From QHBQ01 sp038230695 (lineage in GTDB: Bacteria; Chloroflexota; Chloroflexia; QHBQ01), in the NCBI GenBank assembly GCA_038230695.1, contig JBBRMT010000196.1, forward strand, positions 1 to 9,091: a stretch of DNA of 9,091 nucleotides, given 5' to 3'. A program made the position numbers and the translations under genes. Positions 1 through 7,094 of the stretch are shown one piece after another. The notes under the pieces were generated by a model that was not told the DNA's origin, made no database searches, and saw only the letters and a program-made list of their open reading frames with translations. The first letter of the stretch is position 1. The number at the start of each line of letters is the position of its first letter.

Positions 1-2673
1 GATGTACTGGTAGGCCCAGTAGTTGGGCGGCACATCGCTGAAGACGGGCGCGGTTGGCGTGGTAATCGGCCAGCCCCGCGCCCGCACCACCATCCGTACC
101 GTCTGCGCCCGCGTCACCGCATTGTCGGGCGAGAAGTGGCCCAGGCCGGTGCCGCTGACGATGCCGTTGGCGTAGGCGGTTTCGATATACTGCCAGGCCC
201 AGTAAGTGGGCGGCACGTCGGCGAAGCTGTAGCCACTGCTAGGCGTGACAATGGGCAGGCCGAAGCCACGCACCACCATGCGGGCAAACTGCGCCCGCGT
301 CGCGCTGCTGTTCGGCTGGTAATAGCCGTAGCTGACCCCGCTCACCACCCCGGCGCAGGCCAGGTCGTGGATATATTGATAGAAGGGATAACCTGTTGGT
401 ACGTCGAGGAACACGCCACAAGGCAGTGCGGTCGGTGTTGCCGTGGCTGTGCCGGTTGGGGCAGGCGTGGGTGGAGTGCCACCCATTGCCGCCGTCAGCG
501 CTACGGCGTAGGGCTGCTGCCCGCCCGGTGCTTGCACCCGATAAGCGTAGAGGTGCAGTGTGTAGTGGCCGATTGGCGCGTTTGCGAGGTCTACCGTCTC
601 CGTATTGTTGGCCCTGTCGCCACCGTTCACTCTATTGCCCCAGTAGATGCTGCCATCAGGGGCGATTAGCGATAGGTCGAGGTCGTCAATCAAACCGTAA
701 CCGGGATAGTCGCTCCAGGCCAGGGTGGTGTGCAGGGGATAGCCCGCATTAGTCACGTCAATGCCATAGTCAATCATGGCGGCGTTAGCGAGGCCAGTGG
801 GATTATCGGCAAAGCGCAATTGCTGCGGCAAGGCCAGGTCGAGGCTGCTGAGGTCGAGCCTACCCCAACCTTCGACGTTGTTGGGTCGCGCCCCCATCTC
901 CTGGGTTGCGCCGCTGCCGTATTGTCCGGGAGTCATATCGCTTGCGCCATTTAGCAGCGTGGCCCGCACCAGCGCCGCACTGGCCGCCGTGCCTGCATAC
1001 TGGATATAGAACTCGCGGGTTAGCGCCGCCGCACCCGCCACCCCTGGCGCGGCCATCGAGGTGCCACCATCGTAGATATACTGCCCGTTATACACGCCCC
1101 AGCCCGTGCCTGCGCCGCTTGCCTGGCTGCGGTCGGAGATGACGTTGGTGCCAATATTGGCGATAACCGGCCCAAACCGGCCATCCGCCGTAGGCCCCCT
1201 TGAACTGAATGCCGCCATGCCGTTGCGCGTGTTGCTGGGAAGGTCGGATGCGATCGGGTTGGCGGGAAAATCGCTGGGCCAGAGTGTGCCATAGCCCCCC
1301 TGATAACCTCCACTGCTGCGCTCGCTTTCGCTAGCCCCCACGCTCAACACGTCCTTCGCCGTCGCCGGGCTGGATAGCGAGTTGGGGTCAACCACGCCAT
1401 TACTATTGGCATCCACCCCATCGTTGCCCGCCGAGAAGACGATGTTCATATCGGGGTGGCTCCAGATGAATTGATCCGCCTCCTGTGAGAACGAGGTGTA
1501 TTGCCCCGTACCGCTCGATCCCCAGCTATCGCTATGCACCCGCGCCCCATCGCTGTAAGCCTGCTGGAACAGGGTGTTCAGGTCGGCAGGGATGCCGCCC
1601 AGCCCGCCGCTGCTATCCATGATTGATTGCATCACCAGTTGCGCTTCGGGAGCCATGCCTGCCAACGAGCCAGCGTAGCTGTGACTTGCCGGATCGCTAC
1701 CAGAGTTGCGCCCGTTGCCCAGCGCGGTGCCACTTGTGTGCGTGCCGTGACCATTGGGGTCGCTCCAGTCGCCCGCCCGCCCCAGCGCGTGCGCGGCAAC
1801 CAGCCGCCCGGCGAAGTCGGCCAGTAGAGTGTTGGGGTTGCCGGTATCCAGCCCGGTGTCGGCCATGGCAATTACCTGACCTGCACCATAAAGCCCCAGC
1901 CCGCTGCCCACCCCATTCGCTCCGCTGATGGCCCGTACCTTATCGTTGTGCAGCGTGAAGCTGGGTTGCCGCTCAATCCAACGCACCCGCTCGTCTGCCG
2001 CAAGAGCGGGCAACTGGCTGGCATCTATGCTCACAAGCTGCGTGGTGCTGTCTACCTGCTGCACCGACCCTCTCCCAACCTCCCCCAATGGGGGAGGGGG
2101 TTGGCTGGTATCCGCAAACAGCTTGACCTTCAGCGCCAGTTCCCCGCTGAAGCCGCAATCCGCAAACTGCAATCTACAATCGGCAATCTTGTAGGCGGGC
2201 TGGAACGCGCCCACCCAGCGCACTGCCGCCAGCCCGCGCACCCGCGCCGCCGTCGCGCCGTCCATCAGTACGATATAGGCCCAGTCGGGAATTGGCTCGA
2301 CGATGCTGCCACCCGCCGCTTGCACCGCCGCGACTCCCGCATCAAGCTGCGCTGGTTGCATCTGCACCAGGTAATGGTGGAGGGTAGGATCGCGGGGGTC
2401 GAAGCTGGCGGCCACTTGCAGCGAAGGATCTAGCGGCGGTTCGTCCAGCAGCGGGTCGAAGCTGGCGGCAGGTAGGCGGATCAGCGGCGCACGCTTCAGC
2501 GTGGTGAGTGGCTGGCTACTCTGCCGCTCGATAGTTAGTATCTGTGGCTGTGGCAGCGGGCTGGCCTGTGCTTGCCCACTGCTGCCCCCATTCGCGCCCA
2601 CGACCAGCACAAGCAGCAAAGTCACCAGGGCAAAAAGCCTCTCCCAGCGAGTTTTAATATTGCTGCGCTTCAC
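1..2673 (-). CDS. Secreted S8 subtilisin-like serine protease with C-terminal SLH domains (3' end outside window)
   Basis: An extracellular serine endopeptidase predicted to be anchored to the cell surface. From the GTG start at 2673, residues 1-12 are basic, followed by a hydrophobic signal-peptide core (about 13-26). A propeptide of about 240 residues follows. The S8 catalytic domain has Asp272 (MADTGLDTG), His309 (NGHGTHTSG), oxyanion Asn417 (FSAGND) and nucleophile Ser539 (GTSMAAP). The motif PNNVEGWGRLDL, then a beta-rich domain at about 610-730, resembles the C-terminal half of KP43-type subtilases. A Thr/Pro linker (about 731-751) precedes SLH motifs beginning near 752, 817 and 878; the last is cut by the window edge. 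The frame has no stop through 891 codons. An in-frame ATG at 2751 has a better Shine-Dalgarno (GAGG, 7 nt upstream) but would place 26 extra residues, largely repeat-encoded, before the signal peptide. I prefer GTG because it gives a normal signal peptide. Function is confident; substrate is unknown. Confidence 0.93.
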   Translation of the reverse strand, partial: MKRSNIKTRWERLFALVTLLLVLVVGANGGSSGQAQASPLPQPQILTIERQSSQPLTTLKRAPLIRLPAASFDPLLDEPPLDPSLQVAASFDPRDPTLHHYLVQMQPAQLDAGVAAVQAAGGSIVEPIPDWAYIVLMDGATAARVRGLAAVRWVGAFQPAYKIADCRLQFADCGFSGELALKVKLFADTSQPPPPLGEVGRGSVQQVDSTTQLVSIDASQLPALAADERVRWIERQPSFTLHNDKVRAISGANGVGSGLGLYGAGQVIAMADTGLDTGNPNTLLADFAGRLVAAHALGRAGDWSDPNGHGTHTSGTALGNGRNSGSDPASHSYAGSLAGMAPEAQLVMQSIMDSSGGLGGIPADLNTLFQQAYSDGARVHSDSWGSSGTGQYTSFSQEADQFIWSHPDMNIVFSAGNDGVDANSNGVVDPNSLSSPATAKDVLSVGASESERSSGGYQGGYGTLWPSDFPANPIASDLPSNTRNGMAAFSSRGPTADGRFGPVIANIGTNVISDRSQASGAGTGWGVYNGQYIYDGGTSMAAPGVAGAAALTREFYIQYAGTAASAALVRATLLNGASDMTPGQYGSGATQEMGARPNNVEGWGRLDLSSLDLALPQQLRFADNPTGLANAAMIDYGIDVTNAGYPLHTTLAWSDYPGYGLIDDLDLSLIAPDGSIYWGNRVNGGDRANNTETVDLANAPIGHYTLHLYAYRVQAPGGQQPYAVALTAAMGGTPPTPAPTGTATATPTALPCGVFLDVPTGYPFYQYIHDLACAGVVSGVSYGYYQPNSSATRAQFARMVVRGFGLPIVTPSSGYSFADVPPTYWAWQYIETAYANGIVSGTGLGHFSPDNAVTRAQTVRMVVRARGWPITTPTAPVFSDVPPNYWAYQYI
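2066..2103. repeat. GC-rich palindromic repeat translated in the protease propeptide
   Basis: On the plus strand, CCTCCCCCAATGGGGGAGG forms a stem (CCTCCCCC/GGGGGAGG) around a short AAT loop, flanked by CCCTCTCCCAA. In the protease frame it encodes a Pro/Gly-rich stretch (PPPPLGEVGRGS) between the propeptide and the segment leading to the catalytic domain. It resembles the intergenic palindromes elsewhere in this window. Confidence 0.75.
2155..2189. repeat. Five-unit 7-bp tandem repeat inside the protease gene
   Basis: Five heptamers on the plus strand: GCAATCC, GCAAACT, GCAATCT, ACAATCG, GCAATCT. On the minus strand they are translated within the protease propeptide as roughly IADCRLQFADC, which gives two cysteines in an otherwise Cys-poor protein. 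Seven is not a multiple of three, so gain or loss of one unit would shift the frame. Confidence 0.8.
2628..2649 (-). repeat. Short direct-repeat copy within the signal-peptide codons
   Basis: On the plus strand, GCAAAAAGCCTCTCCCAGCG here matches GCAAAAAGCCTCTCCCCAGC, 45 bp away inside the element at 2674-2718. In the protease frame both copies read RLFA (WERLFALV and GERLFAVK). The two copies bracket the proposed GTG start. Confidence 0.7.
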
Positions 2674-2718
2674 GGCAAAAAGCCTCTCCCCAGCGGGGAG
2701 AGGTTTGGTGAGGGGAGA
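2674..2718 (-). repeat. Palindromic REP-like element at the protease start
   Basis: The core is CTCTCCCCAGCGGGGAGAG, a stem of 8 bp. On the minus strand it is preceded by TCCCCTCACCAAAC and followed by GCTTTTTGCC. It shares the CCCCGCTGGGG core and the CTTTTTGC tail with the element at 2837-2871. On the minus strand its GGGGAGAGG lies 9 nt before the GTG at 2673 and could serve as that start's Shine-Dalgarno. Confidence 0.75.
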
Positions 2719-2792
2719 ATCTTGCCTTGCACTAACGTTGAAGATAAGCATTGATGGTCCTCACTACTGGGCTGCGTCCCTGACCCGCGAAC

Positions 2793-2820
2793 TGTTCATC
2801 CTTGCTAGCAATGATGAACA
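2793..2820. promoter_or_regulatory. 28-bp near-perfect palindrome, candidate operator
   Basis: The arms TGTTCATC and GATGAACA flank the perfect palindrome TTGCTAGCAA; only one of 14 base pairs (C2801/T2812) fails to match. It lies in the 160-bp gap upstream of the protease gene (42 bp before the ATG at 2751) and downstream of the TPR gene. There is no following T-tract on either strand, so it does not look like an intrinsic terminator. Binding by a dimeric repressor or activator is an inference. Confidence 0.55.
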
Positions 2821-2836
2821 TAACTGGCGCTGCGGG

Positions 2837-2871
2837 ATTTCTCCCCCAAACCCCCGCTGGGGGCTTTTTGC
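2837..2871 (+). repeat. Palindromic REP-like arm (CCCCCGCTGGGGG family)
   Basis: ATTTCTCCCCCAAA is followed by the hairpin CCCCCGCTGGGGG (2851-2863) and CTTTTTGC. The same order of blocks recurs at 6901-6930 (plus), at 6803-6829 (minus) and, diverged, at 2674-2718 (minus). On the plus strand hairpin plus T-run resembles a terminator, but no plus-strand gene ends here. Confidence 0.75.
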
Positions 2872-2911
2872 ATTATTGACTGCGGCCACCGCCTGCCCCA
2901 TTCCACATTCT

Positions 2912-3169
2912 CTAAAGACTGAGCGCTCGTTCCACATCCTTTAGCGCCTCGACGAACCGCTCGGTGGCGGTATAGGCGTTGGCGCGGTTGGTGTAGGCGC
3001 GGGCAAAGTTGGGGTTGATAGCGATTGCCTGGGTGTAATCGGCAATCGCCTCGTCGTAGCGTTTCAAGCAGGCGTAGAGCTTGCCGCGCTTAGTGTAGAG
3101 GGCGGCATCTTTGGGGTTGGCTTCGATCTCCGCGCTTACTGCCGCGATTTCCTGCTCGGTAGGGTTCAT
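2912..3169 (-). CDS. Small tetratricopeptide-repeat (TPR) protein
   Basis: An 85-residue, apparently cytoplasmic protein with no signal peptide or membrane segment. After a short acidic N-terminal helix, residues 21-54 form a textbook TPR (ALYTKRGKLYACLKRYDEAI, then DYTQAIAINPN). Residues 55-85 form a second (ARAYTNRANAYTATERFVEA, ending ERALSL). TPRs are protein-binding scaffolds; the partner cannot be read from the sequence. The ATG at 3169 has a strong Shine-Dalgarno (AAGGAG) on the minus strand. The gene is divergent from dnaX and 160-238 bp upstream of the protease gene on the same strand, so co-transcription with the protease is possible but interrupted by repeats and a palindrome. Two repeats is short for the family, but the frame is clean and ends properly. 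Confidence 0.85.
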   Translation of the reverse strand: MNPTEQEIAAVSAEIEANPKDAALYTKRGKLYACLKRYDEAIADYTQAIAINPNFARAYTNRANAYTATERFVEALKDVERALSL

Positions 3170-3215
3170 AGGTCACTCCTTCATTGTGGCTGGCTTCTTG
3201 ATAAACTATAACCGC

Positions 3216-3244
3216 AGTTTACCACCAGGACAGAAGGGTGTCAA
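3216..3244 (-). promoter_or_regulatory. Sigma-70-type promoter for the TPR gene
   Basis: On the minus strand, a perfect -35 TTGACA (3244-3239), a 17-bp spacer and a -10 TAAACT (3221-3216, conserved T1, A2 and T6) sit about 47 bp before the TPR start codon. Spacing and position are ideal. Confidence 0.7.
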
Positions 3245-3252
3245 AGTAGCTT

Positions 3253-3282
3253 GTGGCATCGCCACCCCCTTTGCTGTATAAT
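3253..3282 (+). promoter_or_regulatory. Sigma-70-type promoter for dnaX-ebfC
   Basis: A perfect -10 TATAAT at 3277-3282, 37 bp before the dnaX ATG. The best -35 is GTGGCA at 3253-3258 (4 of 6 matches, 18-bp spacer). It lies back-to-back with the TPR promoter; the two -35 elements are about 8 bp apart, so the polymerases may compete. Confidence 0.65.
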
Positions 3283-3319
3283 AGCATCATAAACCCAAAC
3301 ACGAACGGAAAGCTGAAAC

Positions 3320-5197
<1,878 letters not shown>

Positions 5198-5239
5198 TCA
5201 TCAATAATTATCAATCATCACAAAAGGAGAGCAGAAACC

Positions 5240-5554
5240 ATGGGTATGAATATGAACCAGATCATGAAGCAGGCGCAGCAGATGCAGAAGAAGATGGAAG
5301 CGGCGCAGCAGAAGCTGGCCGAGTCCACCGTCGAGGGCAGTGCAGGTGGCGGCGCGGTCACGCTGACGTTGAGTGGCGACCACGATCTGCAGGCGATCAA
5401 GATTTCGCCGGAAGCGGTAGACCCCACCGATGTTGCCACCCTCGAAGACCTGATCGTGGTCGCTTTCAATGATGCCAACGAGAAGCTCGCCGTGCTGACC
5501 GAGGAGATCATGGCCCCGGTCACGGGTGGGATGAACATCCCTGGGCTGATGTAG
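5240..5554 (+). CDS. ebfC: YbaB/EbfC family nucleoid-associated protein
   Basis: A small DNA-binding protein that forms a dimeric tweezer-like fold and coats the nucleoid in studied members. The 104 residues show the family layout: an N-terminal Met/Gln-rich helix (NQIMKQAQQMQKKMEAAQQK), a three-strand sheet (VEGSAGGGAVTLTLSGDHDL) and a C-terminal helix (LEDLIVVAFNDANEKLAVLT) ending in a GGMNIPGLM tail. Length is normal. Start: ATG at 5240 with Shine-Dalgarno AAAGGAGAG 8 nt upstream. It follows dnaX by 42 bp in the same direction, the usual dnaX-ebfC pair, and probably depends on the dnaX promoter. recR, often third in this cluster, is absent; repeats begin right after the stop. Confidence 0.95.
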   Translation: MGMNMNQIMKQAQQMQKKMEAAQQKLAESTVEGSAGGGAVTLTLSGDHDLQAIKISPEAVDPTDVATLEDLIVVAFNDANEKLAVLTEEIMAPVTGGMNIPGLM

Positions 5555-5562
5555 AAGGCGGA

Positions 5563-5590
5563 AGGTAGAGGGTAGAGGGTAGAAGGTGGC
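5563..5590. repeat. 7-bp tandem repeat after ebfC
   Basis: Heptamer units AGGTAGA, GGGTAGA, GGGTAGA and a degenerate AGGTGGC begin 8 bp after the ebfC stop. This is the second heptamer array in the window, with a different motif from the one in the protease gene. Confidence 0.7.
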
Positions 5591-5636
5591 TTGAAGCGGC
5601 TGGTATTTGCACCAGCTTGCCAAAAGAACGGTATAT

Positions 5637-5903
5637 GTAGGGGTGGGCTACGCTCGCCCATAGGCATTAAAATAAGATTATGCGGGCTACTTACTGGGGT
5701 TATGGGGGTAAGCCCCCAGAGGCTCACCAACAACTATGCTGTGAATAATCCTCATTGCACGATGCTTGAGAGGGCAACGACAGCGCTTCCGATTAGCATT
5801 GGTAAAGTTGCATCATCTGGGGGCTTACCCCCAGACCCCCAGTATCACCCTCGGCTTTCGTCCTAATTTGATGCCTATGTGGCGGGCTGCGCTCGCCCTA
5901 GCT
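5637..5903. repeat. Head-to-head inverted repeat, REPIN-like element
   Basis: The 405-bp gap between ebfC and the AIM24 gene is mostly this structure. Left arm 5693-5720 and right arm 5816-5843 are inverted copies matching at 26 of 28 bases, each containing the hairpin GGGGGTAAGCCCCC. Further out, 5659-5677 matches the complement of 5861-5879 at 16 of 19 (CATAGGCAT core). At the ends, GGGCTACGCTCGCCC and GGGCTGCGCTCGCCC occur. The loop between arms is about 95 bp with no convincing gene. No transposase is present, so any mobility would need help in trans. Confidence 0.7.
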
Positions 5904-5910
5904 TACCGAA

Positions 5911-5930
5911 CGATGGGTGCGATCCCATCG
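5911..5930 (+). promoter_or_regulatory. Hairpin upstream of the AIM24-family gene
   Basis: A perfect 7-bp stem CGATGGG/CCCATCG with a 6-nt loop, ending 18 bp before the GGAGG Shine-Dalgarno at 5949. It could be a leader hairpin, an operator or the outer edge of the neighbouring repeat element. Confidence 0.4.
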
Positions 5931-5959
5931 CGCCCTTATGGTGTTGATGGAGGTGCGTA

Positions 5960-6757
5960 GTGAACAACCTAGGAGCGGATTATCCCAAGCCGGGGCCAGG
6001 TGGCCCAGATCAGTTCGAGTATCAATGGCACAAGCACCAGGATGCGGGCTGGAGCATCAGCGGCGGTGCGCCAGGGAGTAACGATGGGAGGCGCATCGAA
6101 ACGAGCGTGGGTAACGCCTTGTTTCGCATCGAGGGCGAATACGTGCCGCAGGTGGAGGTCTACCTCGGCCCCGGCGAGAAGGTCTACTTTGAGCATCACA
6201 TCCTGCTGTGGAAGAGTCCGCACACCAACATCGGCACCAAGCCAATGAAGGGGATGTTCAAGCGGATGATGGCGGGGATGCAGATCTTCATCACCGAGGC
6301 CAGTGGTCCAGGCAGCATCGCCTTCTCCCGTGACGATGCGGGCGAGATAGTGCCAATCCACATCCGCCCCGGCGAGGAATTGCACGTGCGTGAACACCAG
6401 TTCCTCTGCGCTACCAACAACATTGCCTACGACTTCTTTCGGGTCAAGGGGGTTGCCAACATCCTCTGGGGCGGCACCGGCTTCTTCATTGACCGCTTCA
6501 CCGCGCCGCAACAACCCGGCTTGCTGCTGCTGCACGGCTACGGCAACGTGATGGAACTGACCCTCGCGCCGGGGCAGACGATTGATGTAGAGCCGGGCGG
6601 CTTTCTCTACAAGGACGCTTCGGTGCAGATGACCACCACCTCACAGCGTCTCAGCACCGGCCTGATGGCGGGCTTCAACCTGTTTATGAACCGCTTCACC
6701 GGCCCCGGTCGGCTCGGCATCCAGACCATGTACGTGCATCTGCCTACGGCGGACTGA
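5960..6757 (+). CDS. AIM24 family protein (TIGR00266/DUF124-like)
   Basis: A 265-residue member of the AIM24 family, whose fold is a beta-rich TRAP-like domain. The family is named after a yeast mitochondrial inner-membrane protein; the bacterial role is not settled. Recognisable features are the repeated G-x-Gly pattern of turns (YLGPGEKVYFE, IRPGEELHVRE and LAPGQTIDVEPGGFLYKD), the central KGMFKRMMAGMQIFITEASG segment and the C-terminal STGLMAGFNLFMNRFTGPGR segment. There is no signal peptide or membrane helix; the first ~50 residues are Pro/Gly-rich and probably disordered. Start: GTG at 5960, chosen because GGAGG at 5949-5953 is ideally spaced (6 nt). The gene stands alone between two repeat-filled gaps, upstream of the NfeD-flotillin pair on the same strand; a functional link to it is only a possibility. 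Confidence 0.92.
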   Translation: MNNLGADYPKPGPGGPDQFEYQWHKHQDAGWSISGGAPGSNDGRRIETSVGNALFRIEGEYVPQVEVYLGPGEKVYFEHHILLWKSPHTNIGTKPMKGMFKRMMAGMQIFITEASGPGSIAFSRDDAGEIVPIHIRPGEELHVREHQFLCATNNIAYDFFRVKGVANILWGGTGFFIDRFTAPQQPGLLLLHGYGNVMELTLAPGQTIDVEPGGFLYKDASVQMTTTSQRLSTGLMAGFNLFMNRFTGPGRLGIQTMYVHLPTAD

Positions 6758-6791
6758 CACTAATCAAGATGGACAATGAGTCGTCGTGAGG

Positions 6792-6941
6792 CTTGATCAA
6801 CTAAACCCCCAGCGGGGGTTTGGGGGGGAATGGTGCAGCGCTATAATGCCGGGATAAGTAGGTAAGCATATTTTGTTTACTTCGGCATTAGCACTGGGCA
6901 AGATTTCTCCCCCAACCCCCGCTGGGGCTTAGATTAACAAG
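6792..6941. repeat. 150-bp palindromic REPIN/MITE-like element
   Basis: Occupies much of the 337-bp gap between the AIM24 and NfeD-like genes. Both arms contain CCCCAGCGGGGGTT (left 6807-6820; right, inverted, 6914-6927). TAATGCCG (6844-6851) pairs with CGGCATTA (6883-6890), and AAGTA (6856-6860) with TACTT (6878-6882). Outer edges also correspond (CTTG...CTAA on the left against the complement of TTAG...CAAG on the right). The whole could fold into one long hairpin. Each arm belongs to the CCCCGCTGGGG family seen at 2837-2871. The left hairpin AAACCCCC-AGC-GGGGGTTT (6803-6821) might also end AIM24 transcripts. Confidence 0.75.
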
Positions 6942-6985
6942 AGGGCGGTGAGATGGTCCATTCACCAAGCTTACAATCTTTGAGG

Positions 6986-7016
6986 TGTTTCATGCGGTTT
7001 GGCGAAAACTGAAACA
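6986..7016 (+). promoter_or_regulatory. Leader hairpin upstream of the NfeD-like gene
   Basis: TGTTTCA pairs with TGAAACA, and inside it GTTT pairs with AAAC around a GGCGA loop; a 4-nt bulge (TGCG) sits on the left side. AGG (6983-6985) and CCT (7024-7026) could extend it. It ends 78 bp before the ATG at 7095. I could not place a convincing -10/-35 pair, so its role is open. Confidence 0.35.
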
Positions 7017-7094
7017 TTGCCCCACCTGCTTGCGTATACATAAGTGAACAATGGTATTGACGAATATTCCCTGGTCAGCAAGCGAGGTATTACT

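Noticed and set aside
136..1294. Several plus-strand open frames opposite the first 2 kb
   Set aside because: They lie antisense to the continuous protease frame, have low-complexity Arg/Pro/Ala-rich translations, and match no family; the minus-strand frame carries the full S8 and SLH motif set.
2851..2869. Intrinsic terminator (CCCCCGCTGGGGG followed by CTTTTTG)
   Set aside because: The T-run is on the plus strand, whereas both flanking genes are on the minus strand; the structure recurs elsewhere as part of a repeat family.
5591..5866. A 91-codon open frame in the ebfC-AIM24 gap
   Set aside because: It runs through the inverted-repeat arms, has no good ribosome binding site and its product resembles no protein family; it is a by-product of the repeat.
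7044..7094. Upstream GTG start for the NfeD-like gene
   Set aside because: It adds 17 polar residues before the first membrane helix and lacks a good Shine-Dalgarno, while the ATG at 7095 has GAGG at the right distance.
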